This document shows, piece after piece, positions 46,758 through 58,189 of a DNA stretch of 64,000 nt. How positions within the stretch are numbered: position 1 is the stretch's first letter; each line of letters starts with the position of its first letter. Source of the stretch: Medicago truncatula (taxonomy: Eukaryota > Streptophyta > Magnoliopsida > Fabales > Fabaceae); contig NC_053047.1 of the NCBI RefSeq assembly GCF_003473485.1, positions 10,679,001 to 10,743,000 on the forward strand, in the 5' to 3' direction. The notes under the pieces are model-generated. The model worked only from the letters and a program-made list of their open reading frames with translations. It was not told the origin of the DNA and did not search any database. Both the position numbers and the translations under genes were made by a program.

Positions 46758-48245
46758 ATGGATATTTGCAACAATGTATCAGTTTCAGAAGAGTTTCAAC
46801 AAGAGTTTTCTACCATTGATGACCTTTTTCCTGCTCACAACACGGTTAGTCTATACACATATATAAATAAACATGCATGCATATATTTTGCTAGTACTTT
46901 ATGTAAAAAATGGTTATAGAGATATATTTTTGTATGCATATAGTATTTGGTAATACTTCAAGTTCATAAGGATTGTAGCTTTAGTTTTTTTTTTTTGTGA
47001 GTGAATGTTTATACAAGTTGGTATTACTTTATAAAGTTTAAAGCTTTAATTATTCTTGTACTACCAAATTTTGATTTGATTTTTTGCAAAAAATATATAA
47101 TTGCTAGTACTTTATATTAAAAAAAAAGATTGTAGAGCAATAGTTTGTGTATGCATAGAATTTGGTAATACTTTAAATTCATAAAAATTGTAGCTTTAAT
47201 GTTTTTTTTTTTTGTGAGTAAATGTGTATAAATATAAGTTTTTATTTTACTTTATAAAGTTTGTAGCTTTGATAATTTTTGTTGTATTGCATGTATGTAA
47301 TGTGAGTGTTCTATTGTTGTTGGTACTAAATTTGATTTTTTTTTTTGGCAAGGAAAAAAAGTTTTCTATTGTTAGAAATTTATGTTAAAAAAAGTTTGTA
47401 GAGCATTAATTTGTGTATGCATAGAATTTGGTAATACTTTAAGGTCATAAAGATTGTAGCTTTAATATTTTTTTTATATATAAGGTTTCTATTTTACTCT
47501 ATAAAGTTTGGTAATAAATTTTGGTTTTTTGTGGCAAATTTTTCAGGAAGTGGATTTAGGGATGGAGTGGTTGTCAGTGTTTGTTGAAGAATGTTTTTCA
47601 AGTAAACCAAGTTGTGTCATAGCACCTTCTTCTAATGTTCAAATTCAAGAAAGTACAAACACAAAACCTTCAAACACAATGCAAAAACCTCAACAACAAA
47701 ATCAATCTTATTTGCAAAATTTTGTTGTTCCTGGAAAAGCAAGAAGCAAGAGAAAAAGACTTTCAGCTCCTAGTACAAATATTTGGTCACATTCACATCT
47801 TATAAGTGATGGTAATTTGATTTCAGATCCTCCTTTGTTGAAACAAGCTTATTGGTTAGCCGATAGCGAACTCATTGCTCCGAAAAACGAGCAAAAAGTC
47901 TCTGCAGTTGCGTACGGAGATCAGAAAGAAGCAAAAAGAAGGGTGAAGAAAGAGAGTTATGAGGTTGGAATTATTCAAGTTAAGAATAGTGAGAATGTTA
48001 ATGATGATGATGAGGAACATATTCCAAATGCAAGAAGGTGCACTCATTGTTTGTCACAAAGGACCCCACAATGGAGGGCAGGACCATTGGGACCAAAAAC
48101 ACTATGCAATGCATGTGGTGTGAGGTACAAGTCTGGTAGGTTGTTGCCAGAGTATAGGCCAGCAAAGAGTCCTACTTTTGTTAGCTACTTGCATTCAAAT
48201 TCTCACAAAAAAGTTCTTGAGATGAGAATGCAATCTATTAAGTAG
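46758..48245 (+). CDS. GATA-type zinc-finger transcription factor
   Basis: Nuclear transcription factor expected to bind WGATAR sites. Exons 46758-46844 and 47547-48245 (phase 0, GT-AG) encode 261 residues, normal for the plant subfamily with two exons. The type IVb finger is C194-X2-C197-X18-C216-X2-C219, containing [18 protein letters not shown], followed by the basic tail [15 protein letters not shown] and the [12 protein letters not shown] block of subfamily A (AtGATA1-7 like). The N-terminal half is acidic, with an [17 protein letters not shown] motif at the start of exon 2. A basic KARSKRKR cluster near residue 100 is a likely nuclear signal. The start is the first in-frame ATG before MDICNN. 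The first intron contains a tandem array. I do not assign a particular Arabidopsis orthologue. Confidence 0.93.
46892..47470 (+). repeat. Three-copy diverged tandem repeat in the GATA intron
   Basis: Units begin TAGTACTTTATGTAAAAAATGG (46892), TAGTACTTTATATTAAAAAAA (47105) and AGAAATTTATGTTAAAAAAAG (about 47375). Each continues through TAGAG, GTATGCATA, AATTTGGTAATACTTYAA and CATAAARATTGTAGCTTTAAT. Spacing is about 213 and 266 bp. The array fills most of the 702-bp intron. Confidence 0.85.
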
Positions 48246-48497
48246 GGCTTAATTAGTGATTAGTGAAGTTGGTTTATAGTTTATGTTATTTTCATGTAGA
48301 CCAAAAGATGGGTTTTAAAGACCAAAACATGTTTTTTCATGAAAAGTATAATTAAGTAGCATGTTTAGATTATTAGAGTTTCTAATCAATTTTAAGAGGA
48401 ACTAAATCATGGCTTCATATTTAAAATGATGTTGAAATATAATGCACTGTGATTGTTAGAGTTCCTGATATTTTTTGGGTCGAACTCCCGATATTTT
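48246..48497. other. GATA gene 3'UTR
   Basis: About 250 bases after the stop, AT-rich, no ORF. They contain the probable 3'UTR and the left target duplication of the next MITE. Confidence 0.4.
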
Positions 48498-48657
48498 GAT
48501 GATTGTTCAATAAGTCTCTCAAATTGCTCAACCTATTGAATCATAACTTCTGATGACATTTTTTGTAAGTAAAACCTGATCGGATCGTAACTTCTGATGG
48601 TTATGGTTACTATTTTTAAAAATGTAAGCGATTTGAGGGACTTATTGAGAAATTATC
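48498..48657. mobile_element. Mutator-like MITE, 160 bp
   Basis: Terminal inverted repeat GATGATTGTTCAATAAGTCTCTCAAATTGCT against (inverted) GATAATTTCTCAATAAGTCCCTCAAATCGCT. Flanked by a perfect 9-bp duplication CGATATTTT (48489-48497, 48658-48666). Confidence 0.9.
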
Positions 48658-49420
48658 CGATATTTTAATTCCAACCTCAATCCAAATTGTAGCAAACAAT
48701 GCTACAGTTCTGGTTTTTGGGTTCAGATATGGGCTCAATGGTTAGGAGAGCTGCAATCAATAGTGGAAGCCCAGTAGTCATTTTCTCTTCCAACCTCCTG
48801 ATTTTTAAAATTTACCCTCGTCTAAATTTATCCATCTGAAAAAGGAAAAACATCATATATTTTAGATTTACCTATCTGAACACGAAAAAAAGAAAATGTG
48901 TTTTTTTCCCTCCGGATTGATACATCTGGAGGGAAGTGATTTCTAAGAAAACTACGGGGTTGTGCGGAGTTAAAAGTATCCCTCTTGAAGAATAGTATAG
49001 TACTAAATCTTTTGGATTGATGTCTACAACAAGAGCTTTATGTGTCTCCCCTTTGGGTCGGACCGGTCTACTTGATATCTATCGATCGTATTATCTGCCA
49101 TATAATTAGGGAGAGAATTTTCCCACCCTAAAAATTTCGAATATGCATATTAATAAACACAATTTTATTCCGTTTAGAAGTATACTTTCGAATAAATAAA
49201 GTGTCTAGAAGCACACATATAGAGCTATGTGGGGGGTGACAAAAGTTGTTCTCTGTAATCATATGATTATAAAGCCCAACCCAAATAATTGCATTTTGAT
49301 GACACTGTTCAAAATTATTAAAGTAGAAAAACAAGCAAAGCTTAAATCCATACAAAATCTGAGTAAAATAGAGTTTTGATTTTATTTTTTATAATGAAGT
49401 TAAAATAGAGCTATTAAACA
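48658..49420. other. Intergenic DNA between GATA and GH17 genes
   Basis: No gene. Short direct and inverted words such as TTTTTCCCTCCGGATTGATACATCTGGAGGGAA (about 48903-48935, a local hairpin) occur, but nothing can be assigned. Confidence 0.35.
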
Positions 49421-49433
49421 CACTTTAGATGCA

Positions 49434-49575
49434 ACGGTAAAGTTGTTGCCACATGATTGAAATGTCATAAATATAAGTCTTGGAAACAATCTCTTGTGTA
49501 AAAACATGGTAAAACTGGATGTAATACATCAAGCATATGCGGGAAATCTAGTACACTTGATTACTTTTCTACACG
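49434..49575 (+). mobile_element. Au-like tRNA-derived SINE
   Basis: The order GCAACGGTAAAGTTGTTGCC, AAGTCTTGGAAACAATCTCTTG, GTAATACATCAA and ATGCGGGAAATCTAGTACAC matches the plant Au SINE as I remember it, with a short internal deletion before GCGGG. The direct repeat CACTTTAGATGCA (49421-49433) and CACTTTGGATGCA (49576-49588) may be its target duplication. It lies just beyond the GH17 3' end. Confidence 0.65.
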
Positions 49576-49941
49576 CACTTTGGATGCACATATCTTAATG
49601 ATGATTTGGTATTTTTTATTTATTTTTATAATAGAATAGATGAATAATGTAGTATTGTCTAGTTTTTATAAATGTCAAATACAGATCCCACATGAAGCAT
49701 CATCAGTATGATAATTCCAATACATGTGGAGACCATAAATTGTAGATCACAATAGAAGAAGTCAAATGTATAAAAAGGACAACCCTTCAAAATAATATAT
49801 TCAAGTCTACAAAACTATATATTAAATGAATCTTCAAAACTATATCTTCCACACCATCTCCAAGTACAATATCTCTCATTTACATATATTTAAATATAAG
49901 TCACAAAATCACCTATAACATGTGTACAAGAAGAAATTAAC

Positions 49942-52900
49942 CTAACACAATAGAATCATAGGAAGTATACTAAAAAACAAGAAAACAACAAATGAAGGGA
50001 ACAAAGAAGAGGATGAAGAAGGGTTAATTTGAATAATAAAATCACAAGTAGGAGTTGAAATATTATTTGTTGTAAGCATAGCTAACCCTTCAAAATTGCA
50101 AGCCAAGTCATTCTGATTTTGCACTTGATAATACATATTAAATGCATATGAAGCATTTCCATTAGCATCCAAATTGTTGCAAGATGATCCATATCCAAGT
50201 GGGGTGCAATCAGCAAAAGTGCAAGCATAATTAATATTATCTGCAAGGTTGCTTAAATTATTGGCATTTGGATTAAACATGCACCATTTTGGATCAAGAT
50301 AATGCACATCTTTTGCACCAACCAATAATTTATTTTGACCATGTTGATTTGAAACATGCATTGGAAATTTAGGTTTACCATCAAAACTAAATATTCCCCA
50401 ATGTCTTTCAAAATTTCCTGGCTCAATGGATTTTGCATCTTCATCAATTAATCCAAATAAATAAACTTCAATGTAACCTTGTCTTCTTGGTGTACCTTTG
50501 TTTGATGCAAGCCTAGGTAAAAGACCATTATAGAATCTTAATGCATTTTGAATATTTGCATTTTTGTCACCATCTGTTGGCCACCCTACTTCACCAACAA
50601 AAATTGGCATGTTACCAAATCCAATTGATTTCAATGCTGAGACTAAAGTATCAAAATTTGCATCAAAAACATTTGTGTACAAAACTCCATTGTCATTTAT
50701 AGGATTTGATACTCCATCAAAAAATGCATAGTCAAATGGAAAATTGTCATTTCCATAAAGACTTAAAAAAGGGTAAATGTTGACTGTGAATGGTGCATTA
50801 TTTTTGCTTAAAAATTGGACTATTTGTGTCATAAGTTCACTTAAATCAGGCCTAAATATTCCAGCTGATGGAACAGCATTGTTTGAATCTGGAGATTCAT
50901 AAACATCAGCATTTAAGGGTACTGTGGCCTTAATTGAGTCACCTAATCCAACTTGATTTAGGGCATTTTGAATGTTCATTAGGGCAGGGAAGGTTACATT
51001 CAAGAATGAATTGTTGTATGCTTTCAAAAATGGCTCATTTCCAACTGCCACATACCTGTAACAATAATAGTGTAAAGATGGAATGCATAAATATGTGTTT
51101 AGGAAATAAATAATTATATGAAAAAAAATCATATGAAAACCATAATATATAGTTTCAAATATCTCCCTCATTCACATACAAATAAATAAATTTCTGACAA
51201 AAAATATGCAGAATTAGGGTTCGAACCCTAACATACTGCTGATCCACCTTAAAAATGTGAATTTTTAGTTGATAAACTATTTGACATAGAAAAACTCATT
51301 TAAGTACATAAAATTATTTAAAAATCTCATCATATACAAATGATTTTTATTGAAAATATGAAGTACGTGAGAATATAGTTGAGTTGAGTCCACCAATTAA
51401 GATCTAGTTTTGTTTTTTATAAAAGAAATACTTGAACAACTCAAAAGAGACACAAATACAAGTACCAAGAAAAAAAGAGAAAAGAATCTAACTTCAGAAA
51501 TTGTACAACCTGAATCACTTTGCTAAGTTTCATCTTCATATTTAATATTTTTATCTGATGTGATCACCGTCCATGGCAGAACAAAAAGCATTTAACATTG
51601 GCCAGCCATACAAAAAAAATGCAGAGATCCAAAGTAACATATAGTTCCAAAATTCCATATCACTCTCTTTGAGTGCAATTTAGAGAAAAAACCAAAAAAT
51701 ATACTAAAAGTTAATAGAAAATAAAATACTATCAAAATATCACATTAACCATATACAATTTGAACCTATTTAATAAAATAATAAAATCAATTTAAACCTT
51801 TAAATTAAAATTGGACAACATCATATATTCGATCTTGATCATACGGTTGATATCATGTGGCCATATGAAATGTATAATTTCCTTAATTTATAGAATCATA
51901 TTCAACTTTTTCCAATAGTTATCAACCGATCATTATTTTTTTCTGAAAGGTATAATTATCAACCGATCATTTCTTATCAGCTTTATGGTTACATTTCATT
52001 GAGTCACTTTCCCTTAATACTTTTCGAAGAATGTTAACCGGTGTCTCCGAGGTATTGGTTAAGCAACCAAAAGAAGTAAGATTTTATTAAAAAATGATGT
52101 AATAATTAGTTAGTCAAAAATAACAGTTTATATTTTCAAGACAGTTTTTCTACTTTTAGATTATGGAGCATTGGTTAACAAGACTAATAGTACTTTTTTT
52201 AGTGACTTTCCCTTAATACTAGAACCTAGTCCAATAATTGACATAAAAAAAAGTCATTCAAAAAACAAAATACAATAATTCACACAATCAAGATTTCAAC
52301 TAGTTTCCATATTAACTAGTATATATTTTCTTCTTAATAATTTTTTATAGATGAAATGACAAATAATGATTGAAACTCATGCATCTAAGTGGAGAGATCG
52401 GGGTTCAAATTCCAACTGCAACTTCCAATCTAACAGTTTCGACATTTTTACATGTTGAACTAGGACTTCTGAACATAATTTTTTATAATATCAAGAATTA
52501 CGAAATCCAAACAGCAAATGCAATTTAAAACCATGATCACATCCACAACGATTAACAATAAAAACTATATAATAAAAAAAATCAAAATATAAAATTAAAC
52601 AAACTTACTTGATATTTACTCCACCAGATTTGAAGTTATAACGTGTAACATTCTTTCTAACCCATTGCAAAGCACGATCATAATCACTCATTTCAGCTAA
52701 TTGATTATTAGGAATAGCAACCATTACTTCAATACCTGACCCACCAAGTGCACTCATAGTTTCTTCATCAGCATCAAATAACTTCACTTTTTGAATTCCA
52801 TTATCTTTCAACATTTGTACAACTGTGTCTGGTTTCAATGGATGTGTTGCTTGTGTTCCCCAATTCACACCAAGTCCTTCCACATACCAAAAAATTGTAC

Positions 52901-52949
52901 TCATCATCATAGCCATAAAAACCCATCTTGAAAACCAATTTTTCCCCAT
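49942..52949 (-). CDS. GPI-anchored beta-1,3-glucanase (GH17) with X8 domain
   Basis: Extracellular glucan endo-1,3-beta-glucosidase expected to act on callose at the cell wall or plasmodesmata. Minus-strand exons 52609-52949 and 49942-51055 join as AA|G across a 1553-bp intron, giving 484 residues. A signal peptide covers about residues 1-25. The GH17 barrel follows, with the acid/base Glu at E121 in VAVGNEP and the nucleophile at E269 in FVGEVGWP. A Cys-rich X8 (CBM43) carbohydrate-binding domain spans about 372-451, with [21 protein letters not shown] and a final PTC. A Ser-run and hydrophobic C-terminus (about 457-484) form a GPI-anchor signal. The layout matches Arabidopsis glucan endo-1,3-beta-glucosidase 5/6. 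A tRNA-derived SINE, a MITE and an oligo(A) stub lie in the intron. Confidence 0.94.
51935..51955 (-). mobile_element. Oligo(A) stub 7, in the GH17 intron
   Basis: Minus strand TTATACCTTTCAG then 7 A, between perfect 16-bp copies of TTATCAACCGATCATT (51919-51934, 51956-51971). Confidence 0.75.
52021..52190. mobile_element. MITE of the GTTAACCAGTG family in the GH17 intron (copy 2)
   Basis: AATGTTAACCGGTGTCTCCGAGGTATTGGTTAAG at the left and ATTGGTTAACAAGACTAAT at the right resemble the termini of the element at 27366. The flanks AATACTTTT and AGTACTTTT differ at one base. A wider direct repeat GTSACTTTCCCTTAATACT (about 52004 and 52203) also brackets it. Confidence 0.6.
52350..52474 (-). mobile_element. 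tRNA-derived SINE (copy 2) in the GH17 intron
   Basis: On the minus strand it reads CAGAAGTCCTAGTTCAACATG (box A region) and, further on, GAATTTGAACCCCGATC (decayed box B). A perfect 13-bp target duplication ATAATTTTTTATA lies at 52337-52349 and 52475-52487. Same family as 25614 and 62188. Confidence 0.88.
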
Positions 52950-53027
52950 TAATTTTCACTAAAAGATAAAAAATAATATTGAATACAAAAAAAAAATTGT
53001 AATTGAAACACTTCTATATTTGTATAT

Positions 53028-53039
53028 TTTTTTGAAAGA
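53028..53039 (-). mobile_element. Oligo(A) stub 8
   Basis: Minus strand TCTTTCAAAAAA between perfect 18-bp copies of ACTTCTATATTTGTATAT (53010-53027, 53040-53057), about 60-110 bp upstream of the GH17 start codon. Confidence 0.8.
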
Positions 53040-53057
53040 ACTTCTATATTTGTATAT

Positions 53058-54606
53058 GGTAACAAGATGAATATGATAAGTCTTTAATTTGATTTAAATG
53101 AAAAATATTTTATAGAAGAAAAAAAATCTTGTGATCACTTTCCTTACCCACTTATAAAAATAGGAGTGAAGCTTAATAAATAGCTATGTTAATATATTTA
53201 TAAGAGTGAAAGAAGATGAACAAGTAAGAAGAAGCTAGGAAAATGGAGTGGGAATATATATGATAAAAAGTGAAATTTATCAAAGATTAGAATTGATTGA
53301 AAGATTATATTCCCTAAGTGAAGAAAGAGAATGGCTATTGCTTCAAGAATATATTCTATTTTTGATTGATTGGGGTGAGATGAATCTAGAGAAAGCTATA
53401 AAAAGTTAGAACAAGTTGGAGAAGAATTTGAAGTATGAGAAGCTAATTAAGGGAAGAAAATATAAGTATATGAATTATGTATGTGGTGTGAAAAAAAGGT
53501 AGGAATTTCTATAAGAAGAACATGAAGAAGACAATTAGAAATAGATTAGATAAATGGAATTTGGTTATTTAGAGATGATGAAGAAAGGAAAGAAAGATTT
53601 TTCTATTGCACCCCCCACGTGTGTGTTTTGTGGACTACAAGGAAAGTGTGTTACATCTCTCTAGCATACTTTATAAGACGTCGGTATGTCGCACACTTAA
53701 GAAGTCGGTGTGTCATGTTATCTATCAAATTTTTTATTATAAATTTTGTATGATTAAAAAAATAACATTTTGTTTGTTTAAAATATATGTTAATCTTATA
53801 TAATTGCTCTTGCAAGAAAACAGATTTAAATCTCTTAATTTTCAAAGTAATAAATCTCACTAGTATATATATTTTTTATTTTAAATTATTGCTAATGTAT
53901 AGTAAATTTTGAAAATAATTTTATATTAAGAAATAAAGTGTGCGTGGTTCGAATGACTCATTTGAAAACTCTTCTTGACAATGTGGTAGTCAAGTGAGTA
54001 TCAATGTTGATGTAAATGGTTGTGGATGGAAAAACTTCGTTAATTTGGTGGGGGTGGAGATAAATCACAATGATGAATAACTCGTACTTCTTGACTATCA
54101 GGAGGAGATCGTTAAGATGTAAAGTGTGAGTAATAGTCTTACTTTGTATTAAAAAAATTTGATGTTGGGGACCATATATGTGAGAGGATTCATATACCTA
54201 ATACCTAACAACTTGATGTTGGTAATCTCATATACCCTTTCATGACCTAACAAGAAATACTATATGAGGTAAAAGAAAAAGAAAGGAAAAACTACATCAA
54301 GAGGGAGATGTTGAGTAAGAAGATGTTAAGGAGGGACATGTTAAAGGGAGAGATGTTGAACATGGAGATATTGAATAGGGAGTGTGATGAAGAAGATGAG
54401 GATTATATTGCGAATTTTGATAATAGCGAGTTTGATGAATTAAATATTGATGAGGATTGAGACTCAAGTCATGAATTACCAGCTGAAACATTTATTGTGT
54501 CAAGATAAATCAACGGTGGCTACAAATACTTTTTAGAGCTACTAAAAAGTACTTTAATTATTTCAAAATGTCTATGCTATGAATGATAAAAAAAAAATTT
54601 ATTTAA
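53058..54606. other. GH17 promoter side and unassigned AT-rich DNA
   Basis: The first few hundred bases are upstream of the GH17 start (52949, minus strand) and contain its promoter, in which I see no certain element. From 53600 on there is no supported gene. The GAAGAAGATGAGGA-rich stretch at 54290-54480 resembles an acidic coding scrap but has no recognisable domain. Confidence 0.35.
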
Positions 54607-54923
54607 GGCTTAATTGCATTTTTAGATCATTTTTTTTTTCTTCAAAAGTTGCGGTTATGGACCTCTAACTAATTTAAATACAAAACAGCCCCCTATATTT
54701 TGATTCTTTGGCAGTTTTGGACCCCCAAGGCAAAAAAATAAAAAATATTGACACGTGGCACCTCACTTAGGGTGCCACGTAAGCGTTGACCGAGTCAACA
54801 ATGGACTGGGGGTCCAAAACTGCCAAAGAATCAAAACATAGAGGACTGTTTTGTATTTAAATTAGTTATGGGTCTATAACTGCAACTTTTAAAAAGATAG
54901 GGGTCCAAAAGTGCAATTAAACC
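54607..54923. mobile_element. Mutator-like MITE, TTTAATTGCA family (copy 2)
   Basis: 317 bp, almost a full palindrome. The arms (GGCTTAATTGCATTTTTAG and, inverted, GGTTTAATTGCACTTTTGG) extend to about 140 bp each, meeting near a GGTGCCACGTAAGCGTTGAC core. A perfect 9-bp duplication TTTATTTAA lies at 54598-54606 and 54924-54932. Confidence 0.93.
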
Positions 54924-55101
54924 TTTATTTAAAAAGAAGGGAAATGCTAACTTTAGAAGTCCAAAGAAGAAATTATAGTGATCAATACTTGCTTTTGAGG
55001 AGTTATGTTGAGAGAATATATTTGTAAGGTTTTTATTTGCTTATACACGCATTCCTTCAATTGGATTGGATGCTTATTTCTTGAAAAAGAACATATGGTT
55101 A

Positions 55102-55122
55102 GTTTTTTTTTTGAACAATCAA
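55102..55122 (-). mobile_element. Oligo(A) stub 9
   Basis: Minus strand TTGATTGTTC then 10 A, between perfect 12-bp copies of AACATATGGTTA (55090-55101, 55123-55134). Confidence 0.75.
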
Positions 55123-55144
55123 AACATATGGTTAATTAATTTAA

Positions 55145-55562
55145 GGTCAAATGCATCTAAATGTCCCTTAAGTTTTTCGTTTTTTTTAAAGTGGTCCTTT
55201 AAGTTTCAAAAATTTCAAACAAGCTCTTTAAGTTTCAAAAGCCCCAAACAAGTCTTTTTAGTTTTCGAATCGTTTTAAACAAGTTCTTTTAGAGGATGAC
55301 GGTGATGATTGAGATGATAGCAACAAAGAGCATTATCCACCATTTGCAATGCCTAAAAAGATGACTAATTTTAAGTGGGTGTTAGGAACCAGATTTGGTA
55401 CCAAAGATGAGTTCAAGGAAGCAATTACCAACTATGCTATCTACAATAGGACTTGTTTGAAACGATTCAAAAACGAAAATGACTTGTTTGAGACTTTTGA
55501 AACTTAAAGGACCACTTTAAGAAAAACGAAAAACTTAAAGGATTTTTTAGATGCATTTGACC
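55145..55562 (+). mobile_element. Non-autonomous Mutator element carrying a transposase N-terminal fragment
   Basis: 418 bp with long inverted arms (GGTCAAATGCATCTAAATGTCC; inverted right end GGTCAAATGCATCTAAAAAATCC) and a perfect 9-bp duplication TTAATTTAA (55136-55144, 55563-55571). The core at about 55297-55450 translates to an acidic run, then KWVLGTRFGTKDEFKEAITNYA, the conserved N-terminal motif of plant MuDR transposases (GxxFxxxxEFKEAxxxYA). The catalytic domain and zinc knuckle are absent, so it cannot transpose alone. Confidence 0.88.
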
Positions 55563-55571
55563 TTAATTTAA

Positions 55572-56848
55572 TGTCCATAATATGTAAAGATGAGAATAAT
55601 AAGATGATTCTCATTGCATAAGAGAGAGTTGTGTCGGTGGTTTATGGTACAAGTAAGCAATGTGATATTGATTGCACCATGCATGCGTAACAATCTAATA
55701 TATGATAGCAAAATTTCAATTCATATAAAGAGGCACTTCTGATTTCAATGAAAAGTTCAAGTAATGTTTAGATTCCCTCACAACATAGATTAGTCCCCTC
55801 ATAGAGCAATAACTGTGGCGTAAATAAGTTGGATAGAAATTACTATAGTTGTAGTAAATTGGGATTGTTTTACTACATCTTAGTAATGGAGTTGTTGATG
55901 ATTCAAGTTAAGGGTCGAAAATGAGTTGAGTTGAGTTGAATTTGGTTTGAATTGATTTGATTTAATAAGAATTTATTTAGCTTGAAACTTGACTCGAGTT
56001 TAAGAATTTTTTTTAGCTCGGCTTTGACTTAATATTAATTTGCGTACAACTTGATTTGGCTCGGTAGTTCAAAGAACATATTCAAAAGTCAATTTTTTAG
56101 ATATTTGATGACGACAACAACAACCAAGCCATTTCCACTAAGTATTGTTGAGTACATCAATCAAACGACGCCATAATATTTTATCATATATATCATATCT
56201 TCATCCAACTCATCATTCTCTTGATCTTTTTTAATAGTTTCTGTTATATTTTTTTCTTGGTCTTTCTTCATGCTCTAGTGATATGACTACACTCCTTATG
56301 ATCTTTGCTTATTATTATAGAATCTCCATGTTTTACATGCTTGAAAAACCAGAGAATAGATTCTCTCAATTTTTCTTAATCGTCCGATGTCAATCATTAA
56401 ACATAATAGAGAAAAAAGATAAAATTATAGAGAAAAAAAGGATCAGATTTGATGGTTGAAACAATTGAGAAAATTTGAGAGAATTTTAATCGAAGGAATC
56501 CATTCCCTTAAAAATCACTTATCTAGATATTTTTTTATCGAAGGATATTTTTTTAGTAGCTACCAAGTGAGTTTTATGGGACACCTAGATTTGGTTTAAT
56601 GAGTACTAAATCGTTTTTTCTATTACTAGTGAAATTGATTGAGAAGTGTGAACCCATGAGATTTGGTTTATTGAAAACATGGAAAGTGATTGATGATAGG
56701 TATGGTGCATATCCATTATGACGTTGAGTCGGCAGTAACATTCCCACCATCCTCGCCGTTGCTTCTGTATTGCATCATGGATCGATGGATGATGCATTCC
56801 ATAATTTCTCAATCAACTTGTACACGTGGCAGTGATCAATTATCACTT
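55572..56848. other. Unassigned intergenic DNA
   Basis: No supported gene or transposon terminus. A GAGTTGAGTTGAATTTGGTTTG run lies near 55925. Short ORFs on both strands at 56606-56890 overlap each other and lack domains. Confidence 0.3.
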
Positions 56849-57293
56849 GAGAAAAAGTATTCACAATTAAACTTTTTAGCATGGAGTTAAATACCCTTAA
56901 AAACATGGTGCTAAATTACTAATATCTCTAACATCCTATAGATACACACTTTGATAGTTATTTATTGAATGTATATTTTATAAAAAATGTATATTCGATA
57001 GATAACCACCGAATTATTTAGAAGGCCTTAGATATATTAAGGGCGTAAAGAGAAAAGTATTCACAATTAAACTTTTCAGCATGGAGTGAAATATCCTTAA
57101 AAAAACATGGTGCTAAATTAATTAAATAGGCTTAATTGTACAAGGGTGTTTATCTTTTGACTCCTAATATCTTTAAGATCCTATAGATACAGTTTGATAG
57201 TTATTTATTAGATGTACATTTTAAAAAAACGTATATTCAGTAGATAACTACCAAATATTATTTATAGGGCCTTAGATATATCAAGGGCGTAAA
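56849..57293. repeat. Tandem duplication, about 200-240 bp unit
   Basis: GAGAAAAAGTATTCACAATTAAAC... through GGCCTTAGATATATTAAGGGCGTAAA (56849-57050) recurs at 57051-57293 with about 10-15% change. The second copy has an extra 40 bp or so (AATAGGCTTAATTGTACAAGGGTG) after GGTGCTAAATTA. Confidence 0.85.
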
Positions 57294-57390
57294 GAGAAAC
57301 ATTCATTTTATAATAGCGCAATTTTAGGCTTTAAATTTAAAATGTGCGTTAATTAAAAAAAAAAAACCACACAACACATGTCAAATAATA

Positions 57391-57537
57391 CATCCTCCAG
57401 TCACTGTTATAAACAAAAATCAACATTTTAGATTCATTTATTAAATGATGTACATGGTCTATAATAATGACCATATACATCATTAATTGAATGAATCTAA
57501 AAAGTTATTTTTTACTTATAATAATGATCGGAGGATG
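57391..57537. mobile_element. Palindromic Stowaway-like MITE
   Basis: 147 bp folding almost end to end: CATCCTCCAGTCACTGTTATAA pairs with TTATAATAATGATCGGAGGATG, and the inner arms around GATTCATTYAWTWAATGATGTAYATGG also pair. A TA duplication lies on each side (57389-57390, 57538-57539). Confidence 0.88.
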
Positions 57538-57551
57538 TATTTTAAAAAAAA

Positions 57552-58180
57552 TTACAATACATGTTGCATCGACATAAAAAAAACTTAGGAAATTGCCTTT
57601 AAACATATCAAATGATTCAACCTCCAAATAAGGTAATCAAAATCAAACATAACATAGCACGCTTTTAACCAGCAACACTAAAGGCTCTTGACCTTTCTCA
57701 TTTACTTTTACCCTTTTACTATTTCCTTTTGTGTGATAAAATAAGATATTTAATGTGTAATTAAATCTTAATTTTATTATATATATATTTTTGACGAGAA
57801 ATCTTAATTTTATTATATTTGCAATAGTTTTAGTATTTGTCATAAAATTCTTACACTTTCTTTTAATCTATTTTTCATCATGTTTTTCAATCATTTTATC
57901 AGACATTTGAACCATAATAGAGGAGTTTTAAAGAAGTTGTTCATGGATGAAGGGACATTTTATGATGTCTACAATCAAGTGGTGTAATTTCATTTTTTCC
58001 CTAAATAAAACAATTTCATAGGTATTTTGAGTCTTTTATTGATAAATCTTATAACAAGATACCTCATGAAATTTTTGGAAGATATGAAATGATTACCAAG
58101 GTTCAAGAAAACTTTGAAGACATTAATAGATTCCATCCCAAGTCCAAAGAACAAGTTGGAGGAAGAGAATCCTTGAAGAA
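57552..58180. other. Unassigned AT-rich DNA
   Basis: No gene. Contains one oligo(A) stub (57783-57798) and degraded repeat text after 57900. Confidence 0.3.
57783..57798 (-). mobile_element. Oligo(A) stub 10
   Basis: Minus strand CTCGTCAAAAATATAT between perfect 20-bp copies of AAATCTTAATTTTATTATAT (57763-57782, 57799-57818). Confidence 0.75.
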
Positions 58181-58189
58181 TAAAGAAAA

